Below are positions 45,638 through 56,787 of a stretch of 64,000 bases of DNA, in pieces; positions within the stretch are counted from its first letter, which is position 1; each line of letters opens with the position of its first letter. Origin of the DNA: Fidelibacterota bacterium. GTDB lineage: Bacteria; Fidelibacterota; Marinisomatia; Marinisomatales; SCKK01. The translations under genes were made by a program, and so were the position numbers. Where the stretch lies: the NCBI GenBank assembly GCA_004124475.1, contig SCKK01000006.1, forward strand, positions 1-64,000, in the 5' to 3' direction. Under the pieces are notes generated by a model. It was not told the origin of the DNA. It saw only the letters and a program-made list of their open reading frames with translations, and did not search any database.

Positions 45638-47512
45638 TCAAAAGGCATATAACAATCCTAAATTCCAGATTCCTGGCTCATCATCTTCTATAATTCTATC
45701 AGCATAATATAATCTGATCGGACCTAAAGGAGTCATTACTGTAAATTCTATTCCATAGTCCCACCCGTTGCCTGTTTTCCATCTGGTTAATTCACTCTTT
45801 AAATTTGAAGAACTTGTTGCAAGTACACCACCTTCCAGAAAAAAATTAATACCTATTCGCTTCCAGATAGGAATACGAACCTCAGAATTAAACAACAGTT
45901 TGATTAGACCACCATTCGGGGTTATTTCTCCATTTTCCGTTGTATCAGGATTAAACATCTGAGTAGCCCAGCCCCGAAGACTTGTACTTCCCCCCAAGTA
46001 AAACCGATCATAACTTGGTATTCTGTTCAACCTTGAACTTTCATTTATTCTTTTTCCAATAGGTTCCATCCAGCCAAGTTTGGTTCTTAAAGCCAAAACC
46101 CATGAATTTTTATTAGCAAAATATCTGCGGTAATCGACTTCTAACCGATAGTAATCTCTAGAACCGCCAAGAATTGTACCTACGATTGAAGGATCGACAG
46201 AAAATACTGTGCCCTTGGATGGTGTGATAGGATTATTGATTCTCCGAAACCGGTAATTTACTCTGATACTCCGTTCATTTTCTGTATCCTTAACTTTTGT
46301 TGTATCTTCGGTAATTACTATAGACCATCTTAAACCCCCTCGGAAAATGGATTCTTCTGAAAATTTCTGAAGATAATTCCAATCTATCCCAATTTTGGTC
46401 AAGTCATCTTCTGGCTGACCCAATTCAGGAATGTCTTCATAAAATACCTTCAAGGTACTGGGTAATCGAAGCTTTCCTATCCAATTGCTGGAAATGTCTG
46501 TCTGGAATCGAAATACCAATGGTAGTTTAGCGCCAAAAAGGTAATCTACACGAGCAGGAATTTGGATGGTACTTTTTACTCCAAACCGGATTCCCGTATT
46601 AAATATGCTCCTGTTTCTCCATTCCAGCGTACCACCTATCCCTGGTATTGGATCAGCCCCTTGCGTTGTTTGTATGGGATAAAAACCTCCTTCTGAAATT
46701 AACTCTCTGGACTTGAATTCTTTAATTTCCACAGAAAGATTTACCCTATCTTCACCTTTATTACTTTTAACGGGATAAATATTTACGAAAGAAAAAAGAC
46801 CGGTTTCAAAAATTCTCTTTTGTGTGAATTCAATCTTTTCTTCATCATAAACCATATTTGAATAGAATTGGAACTCACGTTCCAACAATTTCTTCTTAAT
46901 CCTCTCAAGTCCTATTATTGATACATCATCAATTTTGACCGTAGGACCTTCTTCGATCCTAAGCCGATACTCTACATTCTCATCTGCATTAAAACTGTCA
47001 TCTACTAAGACATATAATTTGCCTATCTTCCGATATTCTCTTTCTAATATCCTTAATCCTTGTCTCACCAATACAGTATTAAAAGGTTTCCCAATCTTCA
47101 GTTTCAGTAGTTTTTTAATTGTCTTTTCCGGGATTAAATTATTTCCCTCAATCACAATCGATCTTAAATAGGATCGTGGACCCTCTTCGATTATAAATAA
47201 AATATTTACTCTCCCCTCACCAACAATTTGAAACGATTCCGTTATCATTGAGTTAAGGTAACCACGAGATTTATAGAAAGTCCGGATAGTTATGGCATCA
47301 AATCCAAGTGATCGCCTGTTAAATTCCTGGTAACTTAAAAACCTTGGTCCTCGGAGTTTTATTATTTTTCTAAGGTATGAATCCGGAATATTGTCATTGC
47401 CATCAAATGCAATATCACCCACGAAATATTTAATACCAATGATTTGTCCTTTCAATAAAGAAAGGAAAGCGAATAAAAAGAAAATAAAAAGAAATCTATT
47501 TTGTTGTAACAA
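45638..47512 (-). CDS. tamA: TamA/BamA-like Omp85 outer-membrane protein
   Basis: 624 residues. A signal peptide (FLFIFFLFAFLSLLKG) is followed by about three POTRA domains (YFVGDIAFDGNDNIPDSYLRK, LRSIVIEGNNLIPEKTIKKLLKL, VKIDDVSIIGLERIKKKLLE). The Omp85 barrel has a YLGGSTSLRGWATQMF motif in strand 11-12 territory and ends GIWNLGLLYAF. Start is a TTG placed 2 bp after the TamB stop; no upstream ATG is available. With TamB on its N-terminal side it forms the TamAB-type assembly and lipid-transport bridge. Gene order is tamB-tamA, the reverse of E. coli. Confidence 0.88.
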   Translation of the reverse strand: MLQQNRFLFIFFLFAFLSLLKGQIIGIKYFVGDIAFDGNDNIPDSYLRKIIKLRGPRFLSYQEFNRRSLGFDAITIRTFYKSRGYLNSMITESFQIVGEGRVNILFIIEEGPRSYLRSIVIEGNNLIPEKTIKKLLKLKIGKPFNTVLVRQGLRILEREYRKIGKLYVLVDDSFNADENVEYRLRIEEGPTVKIDDVSIIGLERIKKKLLEREFQFYSNMVYDEEKIEFTQKRIFETGLFSFVNIYPVKSNKGEDRVNLSVEIKEFKSRELISEGGFYPIQTTQGADPIPGIGGTLEWRNRSIFNTGIRFGVKSTIQIPARVDYLFGAKLPLVFRFQTDISSNWIGKLRLPSTLKVFYEDIPELGQPEDDLTKIGIDWNYLQKFSEESIFRGGLRWSIVITEDTTKVKDTENERSIRVNYRFRRINNPITPSKGTVFSVDPSIVGTILGGSRDYYRLEVDYRRYFANKNSWVLALRTKLGWMEPIGKRINESSRLNRIPSYDRFYLGGSTSLRGWATQMFNPDTTENGEITPNGGLIKLLFNSEVRIPIWKRIGINFFLEGGVLATSSSNLKSELTRWKTGNGWDYGIEFTVMTPLGPIRLYYADRIIEDDEPGIWNLGLLYAF

Positions 47513-47513
47513 A

Positions 47514-50500
47514 TCAGTACTGGTATTTCAGGCGATACTTCAATTCAGGCAGACCAGCTTCATCGTAGTTTCCAACTAAAGATACATTTCTAGACAGGCG
47601 GTATTCAATTCCCAATTGATAGGGTTGGGTTAAAGAAAAGCTTTTTTTATAGCTTAAATAGAGGTTTGGCAGCACTTGTTTGCCAAATTTTAACGATAGA
47701 TCTGTTGGACCAGATGAGCTCAAAAGATTTGTTGCTCCTTCAATTTCAAATTCATCAAGAGGACTCACACGTACCATACTCTTTTCTAATTCATTTTCTA
47801 TTATTTTCCCAAACAAACTAAGTGACTGAACTCTTAAACCCTCAGAAGTTAAGTCCTGTTCCTCGAGTCGCTTTTGAAATGTCAACAATTGGAGCAAGTC
47901 GCTTTGACTATAAAATTGTTCGGTATCCTCAATTAATAGAATTGGCTCTTTCAAATCGCCTGATAGAGATACATGAATGACAGTACCATCAATTTCTGTT
48001 TTAGCATGAATATCAAGCTTAGGATTGAATTCACTCGGTTCAAATAATAGACTTCCTTCTAAAATTTCAAATACATCCGACAGGTAATAAAATTTCCCTC
48101 TCGAGACATTTAACTCACCAGAATAACGATAAGAACCGTTTCCTACTTTGAAAATTGTCATATCACCATATAGTTCAACATCTACCTGACTATTTCTTAT
48201 GAAGAAATTCCCCTCAATGGGAAAATGAAGCGTATAATTAGTAACAACTCCACCTGATTCAACAACTTCCTCATATTCTTCCCCGGTGGCAAATTCAATT
48301 CGTAACATCACTTCATTCGGTTTAGGAATTATTTCCCCAGCAACATTTATCGTATCTTTGCCGGTAATAGACAAATCAATATCTGCAATACCTTCAATTT
48401 CCCCCAAAAGCGTTCTTATATATACATCTTGTCCTGATAAAACAAATGCAAGGTTCGGTTTAAAAAACTCAGTCATATCCATACTGCCTTTTAATGAAAT
48501 ATTAGATGCCGGCTTTGTGATAGTTTCTTTAAAAATTAGTCCTCCGGAAGCCTCAGCCAAATTTTTCTTCATCCGACCTGTCCAAGTAGCATTTGGTGGG
48601 AGATACGATGATCCCTGCAATTCCAGTATGATAAATTTATTATTAGATAAAACGGCTGAACCATTCAAATTTGAGATAGGATGTTCTAAAAGTGCTGCGT
48701 ATATCTGTGCATCTGTTATTTTAATTTTTCCGTTGCGGATTGGGTCATCGGGAGTCCCAGAGATACTTAGTTCAATTTCAAAATTTCCTGATATTACATC
48801 AATATCGTCAAAATAAGGTATTAAAAATTCCAGTTGTGTGGTTGAGCTTTCTATTCTAAAAGAGATTGGATCAGAGCTTAAAAACCGGCTCTCAACATTT
48901 GTTCCAATTGAAAAATCTACTGGAAGATATCCACTCCCAGTATATTGTCCACTACTTGTAATCCCAACAAGATCCTCAAAATAAAGGCGTTTGTCCGTAT
49001 ACCTCCCTGAGCCTGATAGTGATTCAGCCTTGATCCGATGGAAATTAAGTGATGAAATAGTAAACTCGTAATTTATCTCCAGATCGTTTGCAACACCAAA
49101 AAATGTAAAACTTCCTGTAGCACTGCCATCCAAATTCCAAGATTTCGGGACATACGGTTGAAAATGAGATATATCAAAATGCTTGAATTCAGATGAAATG
49201 CTTATGAGTTCCTCTGGATTTACTGTGAAAAATATACCATTATTTCCCATAACAACATGACCGTAGCCAGATAATCCAAATGTCATTGAATTATCATGAC
49301 CTACAATCCTGAATTCATCAATAGTAAATAAATCCTTATTTATTTCTGCTGAAAACAGCAATCGTTCAAAATCGACCGTACCCAGATGACCATCTTTAAG
49401 TTCAAATGACGCCTTCCCTTTAAATCCTTGGGAAATACTGTGAAGTTCAGCATGACCAAAAGCTGCTCCGGAAAGCGGAAATCCCTTACCAATGATTTTT
49501 TGGAGTGCGGAAAGATTTAAATTGGTCATAACTATTTCAATATCATCAACACCTTTCTCTGATACTTGAAGAGCAATATTTATTTTCCCCTCATTAATTT
49601 TAATTTCTGTTGGTTGAAGAACAAAATGTTTCTTCTCCCGATGAAACTCAATCTCGCTTAGATTTGTAACATATTGGTCCATAAAGGCAAGTTGAAATTG
49701 ATCAATTATTATAGTCTTCGATCCAATGACTTTACCGGAAATCTGTAGATAATCTTTATCATTCTCTAACCTGGCATTTGCAATCTGTAGCGTATCTCCT
49801 CTTAAGTAAAGATCAAATACCCCTCTATCAATTGGATAATCCATGAAATGTCCAGAACTGGTTAATATTCTAAATGAACCATACCGTTTTTCATAGGCTG
49901 GTATCATATGAAATGATATTTGTAATGTGTCAACATTTAATTCTTTATATTCTGCATTAGTCACTGAAAAATAACCTGTGATTGTTGGATTATCCAAAAA
50001 ACCAGTGATATCAACAGACCCTTCTACTTTCCCCAATAAAGAATCGATTCCGATAATCGGTAACAATGAATTCAAATCACCCCCTATAGAACGAAGAGAA
50101 ACATCAATTCTCTCTTTCGCCAAATCTATTTTCCCCTCAGCCAAAAGTTTGCCTTTTCCCAAATCCAGTTTCAGAGAATCGCCAATCCTGATGATATTAT
50201 TTTCGAAAATAATATCGCCGGTAACAGCAACATATTCTTTACTGTCTTTAACCCCTTGTTTCAGATCTATGGAACCAAAAAGGTGACCTATATGTGCTTT
50301 ATCAATATTCCCATTTAAATGCACTGTACCTTTAAATTGAGTGCTTTTTTCTATCAAATCAAACTCTTTCAGATCTAGGTCCGAAACTTCCATATTCAAT
50401 TGGAAATCGCCATCAGGCAGAAGCGCACCTCGTCCATTTAATACCATTGATTTAAAGCGAATATTCCCATAATTTAAATACCAGTCTTTTTCACTTCGGG

Positions 50501-51395
50501 TTATATCTACTGAAACATGCGCGAGGTTTGAATTGTCCAGCTCATTTAAGATTTCTCCCGCAATTTTCATCTGCTCGAAATCCGTATCAATCTGAATTTT
50601 TAAAGAAATCAATTTTGAATCAAACAAATACGATGTGTAGGCAGGCAATATCTCACTTAGATTAATATCATTTATCGTAACATCTAACGATACACTTGGA
50701 TCAGGCTCTATAAATAACTGTCCACTGACTTGAAAAGGTGTTTTATTAAATAAACCAGCAATTTCTTCCATACTTATACTTGATTTTTCTAATATAAAAT
50801 TTCCTGAATTAACGGATATAAATCTGTTATCTTGAATATCAGACAGATAAAAAGTCTGGGGAGAAAAAATAATCTCTTGATCTTGCGACTCTAAACGACC
50901 GCTAAAGTTTAAAATATATAAATGTTCATTTTGGTTATCCTGAATGATAACTGAAGTATTTACAACTTTGATCCAATTAATTGAAAAATTATGCTCTGTA
51001 AGTAAAGAAATAATATTCAGATCAAAATCTCCATCACTATTCTGAGAAGAATTCACGGTTACGATGACATTATCTAAAGAGAACTCGTCAATTGCCCATC
51101 TGCCAGATAATATCTGAATAAAGTTTAAATTTATAAGAGAGTTTTCACTATACAAGACAACGGACCCATCGTCTTTTTTTAAGTAGATATTTTTTAAGTG
51201 TAATTCAGATGTAATCGTTCCACTTACATTCCCCAAAGAAAGCTCCCATCCATGATCCTGAAGAATATTTTCGTTTACATATTTTACGAGTTCATCGGAC
51301 CAATTCTCTGGTCGCAAGGCAAAGTAAAGGACACTTCCTGCAACAAGTAGAAGAAATATCATTAAAATAATGACAGCTTTTATTCTCTTTTTCAT
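47514..51395 (-). CDS. tamB: Translocation and assembly module subunit TamB (AsmA-like, DUF490)
   Basis: 1293 residues from the ATG at 51395. An in-frame TTG 45 bp upstream lies in the dnaK terminator and is rejected. One N-terminal transmembrane anchor (AVIILMIFLLLVAGSVLYFAL) is followed by over a thousand residues of beta-taco repeats (for example ITSELHLKNIYLKKDDGSVV). The C-terminal DUF490 domain has GELNVSRGKFYYLSDVFEILEGSLLF and TDLSLKFGKQVLPNLYLSYKKSF, ending LKYRLKYQY. Such proteins bridge inner and outer membranes and help move phospholipids or assemble barrels. It is translated just before the TamA-like partner. Confidence 0.92.
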   Translation of the reverse strand: MKKRIKAVIILMIFLLLVAGSVLYFALRPENWSDELVKYVNENILQDHGWELSLGNVSGTITSELHLKNIYLKKDDGSVVLYSENSLINLNFIQILSGRWAIDEFSLDNVIVTVNSSQNSDGDFDLNIISLLTEHNFSINWIKVVNTSVIIQDNQNEHLYILNFSGRLESQDQEIIFSPQTFYLSDIQDNRFISVNSGNFILEKSSISMEEIAGLFNKTPFQVSGQLFIEPDPSVSLDVTINDINLSEILPAYTSYLFDSKLISLKIQIDTDFEQMKIAGEILNELDNSNLAHVSVDITRSEKDWYLNYGNIRFKSMVLNGRGALLPDGDFQLNMEVSDLDLKEFDLIEKSTQFKGTVHLNGNIDKAHIGHLFGSIDLKQGVKDSKEYVAVTGDIIFENNIIRIGDSLKLDLGKGKLLAEGKIDLAKERIDVSLRSIGGDLNSLLPIIGIDSLLGKVEGSVDITGFLDNPTITGYFSVTNAEYKELNVDTLQISFHMIPAYEKRYGSFRILTSSGHFMDYPIDRGVFDLYLRGDTLQIANARLENDKDYLQISGKVIGSKTIIIDQFQLAFMDQYVTNLSEIEFHREKKHFVLQPTEIKINEGKINIALQVSEKGVDDIEIVMTNLNLSALQKIIGKGFPLSGAAFGHAELHSISQGFKGKASFELKDGHLGTVDFERLLFSAEINKDLFTIDEFRIVGHDNSMTFGLSGYGHVVMGNNGIFFTVNPEELISISSEFKHFDISHFQPYVPKSWNLDGSATGSFTFFGVANDLEINYEFTISSLNFHRIKAESLSGSGRYTDKRLYFEDLVGITSSGQYTGSGYLPVDFSIGTNVESRFLSSDPISFRIESSTTQLEFLIPYFDDIDVISGNFEIELSISGTPDDPIRNGKIKITDAQIYAALLEHPISNLNGSAVLSNNKFIILELQGSSYLPPNATWTGRMKKNLAEASGGLIFKETITKPASNISLKGSMDMTEFFKPNLAFVLSGQDVYIRTLLGEIEGIADIDLSITGKDTINVAGEIIPKPNEVMLRIEFATGEEYEEVVESGGVVTNYTLHFPIEGNFFIRNSQVDVELYGDMTIFKVGNGSYRYSGELNVSRGKFYYLSDVFEILEGSLLFEPSEFNPKLDIHAKTEIDGTVIHVSLSGDLKEPILLIEDTEQFYSQSDLLQLLTFQKRLEEQDLTSEGLRVQSLSLFGKIIENELEKSMVRVSPLDEFEIEGATNLLSSSGPTDLSLKFGKQVLPNLYLSYKKSFSLTQPYQLGIEYRLSRNVSLVGNYDEAGLPELKYRLKYQY

Positions 51396-51431
51396 TATCG
51401 TGCCTATTACAAATTTAAGACTAATCGGTTC

Positions 51432-51469
51432 CAAAAACAAAAAGGTGAGGAATTAGTTTCCCCACCTTC
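51432..51469 (-). terminator. Intrinsic terminator after dnaK
   Basis: On the minus strand AAGGTGGGGAA, a 5-nt loop and TTCCTCACCTT make an 11-bp stem with one G-T pair, followed by TTTGTTTTTGG. It lies 22 bp after the dnaK stop and before the tamB ATG, so the two genes are separate transcription units or attenuated. Confidence 0.8.
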
Positions 51470-51491
51470 ATTCAAGTGTACTTTTGATGCT

Positions 51492-53396
51492 TTAATTTAC
51501 TACCTCAAAATCTGCATCTTCAATTTCGCTTTCATCGACATCCACCGATTTTTCTGTAGTTTCTTTTTTAGACGTTTCTTCTTGCTTTGTACTTGCATAC
51601 ATTTTGCTGGCTATCTCATTCCATGTTTGATTTAACTCATCAATTGAATTCCGAATGCTGTCGACATTTTCACTCCCAGAGGCTGTTTTTAATTTTTCTA
51701 CTGCGTCTGTCAGCTGCTTTTTATCATCATCAGTCAGTTTATCTCCAAATTCCTTCATATTCTTTTCCGTTTGATAAATCAATTGGTCCGCTTGGTTTTT
51801 AATATCCACTTCTTCACGTTTCTTTTTATCTTCAGCTTCATGTTTTTTCGCATCGTCTATCATCTTTTCAATTTCTTCTTCCGAAAGTCCGCTAGAAGAT
51901 TCAATCCGTATGTTTTGTTCTTTTCCTGTTGCTTTATCTTTTGCCAATACATGTAATATTCCATTGGCGTCAATATCGAATGTAACATCAATTTGAGGGA
52001 TTCCACGTGGTGCTGGAGGAATTCCTTCGAGATGAAATCGCCCTATCGTTTTGTTATAGATAGCCATCTCTCTCTCCCCCTGCAAAACATTTATTTCCAC
52101 AGAAGGTTGATTATTTGCAGCAGTGGAAAACACCTGACTCTTCCGTGTAGGAATCGTTGTGTTTCTTTCAATTAGCTTGGTGGTCACACCGCCTAATGTT
52201 TCGATTCCCAAAGAAAGAGGTGTCACATCAAGCAAAAGGATGTCATCCACATCTCCAGCCAGGATACCCCCTTGAATACCGGCGCCTATAGCTACTACTT
52301 CATCAGGATTAACACCCTTGCTGGGTTCTCTTTGAAAAATTGATTGTACAATTGCTTGAACTTTTGGAATACGAGTAGACCCACCTACCAGAATCACCTC
52401 ATCGATATCTTCAGGTTTCAAACCCGCATCTTTTAACGCTTGTAAACACGGTTCCTTGGTCCTTTCGAGTAGGTCATCAATCAACTCCTCGAACTTTGCC
52501 CGTGTAATGGTCATGTTTAAATGCTTCGGTCCGGAAGAATCAGCAGTTATAAACGGAAGATTAATATCTGTCTGTTTCGAGCTTGAAAGTTCCCTTTTTG
52601 CACTTTCTGCTGCTTCTTTTAATCTCTGGAGAGCCATCGGATCATCCATAAGGTTTATCCCTTCCTTCTTTTTGAACTCATCTGCTATCCAACTCAAAAG
52701 GCGATGGTCGAAGTCATCCCCTCCCAAATGTCCATCACCATTTGAAGCATTTACTTCAATGGACTTTTCTCCATCTATTTCCATAATGTCCAGAAGGGAG
52801 ATATCGAATGTGCCTCCACCAAGATCAAATACGGCTACTTTTTGATCTTTTTTCTTATCAAGACCGTAGGCTAAAGCTGCTGCTGTTGGCTCATTGATGA
52901 TGCGTCGAACCTTTAATCCAGCAATCTTACCTGCGACTTTTGTAGCTTGACGTTGAGAATCATTGAAATAGGCGGGAACTGTAATAACTGCTTCAACAAC
53001 CTTCTCACCAAGATAATCTTCTGCATTCTGACGAAGTTTCTGAAGTATCATTGCACTAATTTCCGGAGGAGTATGAGCTTTTCCATTAACAATAACTTCA
53101 ACTCCACCCTTTTTGTTCTTTTTTACTTCATAAGGGACTTGGCTAATTTCTTCTCCTACCTCGTTATATTCTCTGCCCATAAATCGTTTGATGGAGTAAA
53201 CAGTATTCATTGGATTTGTTACTGCCTGTCTTTTGGCTGGTTGACCTATCACACGTTCCCCATCTTTAGTAAACCCTATAACGGATGGAGTTGTCCTGCC
53301 ACCTTCCGGATTATTAATCACTTTTGGTTCACCAGCCTCCATTACCGAAACACAAGAATTCGTTGTTCCCAAATCAATTCCAATTATTTTTGACAT
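51492..53396 (-). CDS. dnaK: Chaperone protein DnaK (Hsp70)
   Basis: 634 residues, full length. The nucleotide-binding domain starts [16 protein letters not shown] and contains [16 protein letters not shown] and [10 protein letters not shown]. The substrate-binding domain follows the linker [17 protein letters not shown]. The tail ends [11 protein letters not shown], the common acidic Hsp70 tail. It folds proteins with DnaJ and GrpE, neither of which is in the window. No CIRCE element was seen in the 141 bp upstream. It is followed on the minus strand by a good terminator. Confidence 0.98.
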   Translation of the reverse strand: MSKIIGIDLGTTNSCVSVMEAGEPKVINNPEGGRTTPSVIGFTKDGERVIGQPAKRQAVTNPMNTVYSIKRFMGREYNEVGEEISQVPYEVKKNKKGGVEVIVNGKAHTPPEISAMILQKLRQNAEDYLGEKVVEAVITVPAYFNDSQRQATKVAGKIAGLKVRRIINEPTAAALAYGLDKKKDQKVAVFDLGGGTFDISLLDIMEIDGEKSIEVNASNGDGHLGGDDFDHRLLSWIADEFKKKEGINLMDDPMALQRLKEAAESAKRELSSSKQTDINLPFITADSSGPKHLNMTITRAKFEELIDDLLERTKEPCLQALKDAGLKPEDIDEVILVGGSTRIPKVQAIVQSIFQREPSKGVNPDEVVAIGAGIQGGILAGDVDDILLLDVTPLSLGIETLGGVTTKLIERNTTIPTRKSQVFSTAANNQPSVEINVLQGEREMAIYNKTIGRFHLEGIPPAPRGIPQIDVTFDIDANGILHVLAKDKATGKEQNIRIESSSGLSEEEIEKMIDDAKKHEAEDKKKREEVDIKNQADQLIYQTEKNMKEFGDKLTDDDKKQLTDAVEKLKTASGSENVDSIRNSIDELNQTWNEIASKMYASTKQEETSKKETTEKSVDVDESEIEDADFEVVN

Positions 53397-53537
53397 TTTT
53401 AAAATTCCTCCACAGAACTAACAATAGTTGTTAAAATTATTTATCAAATCAATTTTCCTTTAATCCATAATTACAATAGACGTGCCAGATAAGCTTCTCT
53501 GCTCATGTGTCTGAAAATGTATAATAACTACTTTATA

Positions 53538-56054
53538 TTAAGACTGATTGTCAGATTTAGAATCGGTTGACTGTCGTAAGGATCTTTTTTCTGTAGAAGT
53601 ATCTGTAGCTTCCAATTCACGTGTTCTTCTTGATATGGCTTTTTTAAATATAAATTCTCCGGATTTTGTATCGACGATTATTTTGTCACCCTCAGTAAAT
53701 ATTCCTTGGAGAATTTTTTCCGATAAGGGTCCTTCAATTGAAGTCTGAATTTCTCGTCTCAAAGGTCTGGCTCCATATTCAATACTATAACCATTTTTTA
53801 GAATCAAAATTTTTGCACGAGCAGTCAAAGACATTTCCATCTTTTTATTACCAAGATTAGAAATTAAGTCATTCAATTCCAAATCTATGATTTTAAGAAC
53901 ACTTTCCCTGGACAAAGGTCTAAAAACAATTGTTTCGTCAAGACGATTTAAAAATTCAGGGTTGAAAACTTCTTTTATTTCCTCGAAAAGATTTGATTTA
54001 ACCGATTCATAATTAAAATTTTCAGATGTTTCACCAAATCCGAATATTCCAACTTTCCCAAATCCTCTTGTCCCTATATTAGATGTCATAATAATTATAG
54101 TATTTCTGAAATCCACCTTTCTCCCCGAACTATCGGTTAACATTCCTTCATCAAGCACCTGAAGAAGGATATTGAATACATCGTGGTGAGCTTTTTCGAT
54201 TTCATCAAAAAGCACTACTGAATATGGATTTCTTCTGACACGTTCCGTTAGTTCTCCTCCTTCTTCATATCCTATATATCCTGGAGGTGCTCCAATAAGC
54301 CGCGACACCGCAAATCTTTCCATATATTCAGACATATCAATCTTGATCAGTGAGTCACCCCGTGAAAAAAGGTACTTTGCCAGTACCTTAGCTGTTTCGG
54401 TTTTTCCCACCCCAGTCGGACCTAAAAATAAAAACACACCAATCGGCCGTTTCGGATTCTTTAAACCTGCTCTTGCTCTCTGTATCGATTTGGTTAATAT
54501 TTCAATCGCTTCATCTTGGCCAATAATATCTTCTATCAAAATTTTACTCATTCTCAATAACTTTTGAGATTCCGAAGCCGCAACTTTCGAAATGGGAATT
54601 CCTGTCATCATGGAGACTACATCAGCAATGTCATTTTCAGTAATACGAGTGGCATTTTTCATCTCTTCTTTTTGCCAACGTTTTTGAAAATTGTCCAACG
54701 TTCTCATCAGATTTCGTTCTTTATCACGAAGACTCGCGGCTTTTTCGAAATTCTGACTTGAGACGACATCTTCTTTTTCAGCGCGTATTTTTTCTATCCC
54801 AAGTTCAAGATTAACAATTTCATCCGGAACATTCATGTTCAATAAATGCATACGAGCACCTGCTTCATCCATAACATCAATAGCTTTGTCAGGCAAAAAT
54901 TTATCTGTAATATATCGATGGCTCAAATTTACGCATGCTTTTATCGCTTCATCATCATATTCAACATTGTGATGAATTTCATACCGCTCTTGGAGACCTT
55001 GAAGGATTTTTATCGATTCATCGATTGTTGGTGGAGATACTATGATTTTTTGGAATCGCCTCTCCAGAGCACCATCTTTCTCAATGTATTTTCGATATTC
55101 GTTTAATGTCGTGGCACCAACACAGTGGATTTCACCTCTTGCTAATGCAGGTTTAAACATATTTGAGGCATCCAGAGAACCGGATGCACTACCAGCTCCC
55201 ACGAGAGTATGAAGCTCATCTATAAACAATATTATATTATCTACTGCCTCTAACTCCGTCATGATGGCTTTTATCCGTTCCTCAAATTGACCTCTATACT
55301 TTGTTCCTGCTACAACTGACGCCAAGTCAAGGGCTACAATCCTTTTATTATGTAATAGTCTGGGTACACTCCTTGATATAATTCTCAGCGCCAATCCTTC
55401 TGCGATAGCAGTTTTACCCACTCCCGGCTCCCCAATAAGAACAGGGTTATTCTTTTTCCTCCGACTTAAAATCTGTACTACACGCTCAATTTCATTCGTT
55501 CTCCCAATAACAGGGTCAAGGCGGCCATCCCGTGCTAATTGAGTAATATCCCGGCTGAAATGATCAAGTGCTGGCGTTTTGGATTTTTTCTTGACAGGAG
55601 GTCTCATATGTTTAACAGATCCCTTTTGTGCTCGTTGCATTTCTTCTAACACACTGCTGTAATCCACGTCAAATGCTGCCAATACTTCGTAAGCAACTCC
55701 TTCATTCTCTTTAAGTATAGCCAAAAGTAGATGATCATCCTCCGCGATTACAGCGCCAAGATTCGAAGCTTCAGTGAATGTATTCCTGAGTATCCGTTCT
55801 GCCCGGCGTGTCAACGGTAAGTGACCTAAGGTCATCGTGCCTCCTGAAGGCTTGACCAGGTCTTCTATCATCACTTTGACTTCTTGTAAATCACACTCAA
55901 GTAATTCAAGAATCTCTAACGCTTTCCCACTGCCATCACGGATTAACCCCAGCAGCAAATGCTCAGACCCTACATAACTATGACCTAATTGGATGGCTTC
56001 CTCTTTGGCATATTTCAAGATGGTCTGGACTCTTTTCGAAAAATTTTCTTTCAT
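53538..56054 (-). CDS. clpC: ATP-dependent Clp protease ATP-binding subunit ClpC
   Basis: 838 residues. Two Clp-N repeats ([20 protein letters not shown] and the [11 protein letters not shown] repeat), AAA domain 1 ([13 protein letters not shown]), a UVR/M-domain stretch ([20 protein letters not shown]) and AAA domain 2 ([15 protein letters not shown]) appear in ClpC order. The ClpP-docking loop is [11 protein letters not shown]. ClpC unfolds substrates for ClpP degradation. The usual Firmicute partners (McsA/B, CtsR) are absent. It lies between lolD and dnaK, all on the minus strand. Confidence 0.95.
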   Translation of the reverse strand: MKENFSKRVQTILKYAKEEAIQLGHSYVGSEHLLLGLIRDGSGKALEILELLECDLQEVKVMIEDLVKPSGGTMTLGHLPLTRRAERILRNTFTEASNLGAVIAEDDHLLLAILKENEGVAYEVLAAFDVDYSSVLEEMQRAQKGSVKHMRPPVKKKSKTPALDHFSRDITQLARDGRLDPVIGRTNEIERVVQILSRRKKNNPVLIGEPGVGKTAIAEGLALRIISRSVPRLLHNKRIVALDLASVVAGTKYRGQFEERIKAIMTELEAVDNIILFIDELHTLVGAGSASGSLDASNMFKPALARGEIHCVGATTLNEYRKYIEKDGALERRFQKIIVSPPTIDESIKILQGLQERYEIHHNVEYDDEAIKACVNLSHRYITDKFLPDKAIDVMDEAGARMHLLNMNVPDEIVNLELGIEKIRAEKEDVVSSQNFEKAASLRDKERNLMRTLDNFQKRWQKEEMKNATRITENDIADVVSMMTGIPISKVAASESQKLLRMSKILIEDIIGQDEAIEILTKSIQRARAGLKNPKRPIGVFLFLGPTGVGKTETAKVLAKYLFSRGDSLIKIDMSEYMERFAVSRLIGAPPGYIGYEEGGELTERVRRNPYSVVLFDEIEKAHHDVFNILLQVLDEGMLTDSSGRKVDFRNTIIIMTSNIGTRGFGKVGIFGFGETSENFNYESVKSNLFEEIKEVFNPEFLNRLDETIVFRPLSRESVLKIIDLELNDLISNLGNKKMEMSLTARAKILILKNGYSIEYGARPLRREIQTSIEGPLSEKILQGIFTEGDKIIVDTKSGEFIFKKAISRRTRELEATDTSTEKRSLRQSTDSKSDNQS

Positions 56055-56106
56055 AATCCTTAATTACTTTGACAACAATTTACCGCCATACAGAAGGCAA
56101 ATCAAC

Positions 56107-56787
56107 CTACTTTTGCTCATAAATCTCTAATCTTCCATTTGTTAAATCATAATGCCTATCGCACCGTTTCGCAACCTCCGGATTGTGGGTAACGATTAAA
56201 TATGTAACCCCATATTCTTTATTCAACTCTGTCATCAAATCAAGCACTACCTCTCCAGAACTAATGTCAAGATTGCCTGTTGGTTCATCAGCAAATATTA
56301 TTTGTGGATGATTAACCAATGCTCTAAGTACGGCTACTCTTTGCCTTTCACCACCAGAAATTTGAGACGGCTTATGTCGTTTTCGATCACTTAATCCGAC
56401 TTTTGATAAAAGGTCAAGACCTCTGATAGTCGCTTCTTCATGAGAAGTCCCTTTAATCATCTGCGGAATGATTAAATTCTCGATGACAGTAAATTCCGGC
56501 AATAGGTGGTGAAATTGAAAAATAAATCCTATGGTATTATTTCGAAGGAAAGAAAGATTTTCATCAGACAAAGAAGTGACATCCTCATTATTGATCCAAA
56601 GTTGGCCGGAATCCGGTTCATCTAACGTGCCTAAAATATTTAGTAATGTTGATTTTCCACATCCGGACGGACCCATTACTGACACCATTTCACCCCTGTC
56701 AATGTATAAGTCAATGTTTTTTAAAACTTTTAAAGGGCCATCACCTGTATGATAGCTTTTTGATATTTTTTCTGCTTTTAGTATCAT
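56107..56787 (-). CDS. lolD: Lipoprotein-releasing system ATPase LolD
   Basis: 226 residues. Walker A GPSGCGKSTLLN, the Q-loop region FIFQFHHLLPEFTVIENL, signature ISGGERQRVAV and Walker B IIFADEPTGNLD, with H-loop LIVTHNPE, place it in the MacB/LolD type of ABC ATPases. It powers release of lipoproteins from the inner membrane for transfer to the outer membrane. The ATG overlaps the preceding permease stop (ATGA), so it is coupled to lolC and lolE. Confidence 0.95.
   Translation of the reverse strand: MILKAEKISKSYHTGDGPLKVLKNIDLYIDRGEMVSVMGPSGCGKSTLLNILGTLDEPDSGQLWINNEDVTSLSDENLSFLRNNTIGFIFQFHHLLPEFTVIENLIIPQMIKGTSHEEATIRGLDLLSKVGLSDRKRHKPSQISGGERQRVAVLRALVNHPQIIFADEPTGNLDISSGEVVLDLMTELNKEYGVTYLIVTHNPEVAKRCDRHYDLTNGRLEIYEQK

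Noticed and set aside
48286-48816. 176-codon plus-strand frame inside tamB
   Set aside because: Antisense to a continuous, family-consistent TamB sequence; no start signal or domain.
53397-53537. CIRCE/HrcA operator before dnaK
   Set aside because: No TTAGCACTC-N9-GAGTGCTAA or close variant is present.
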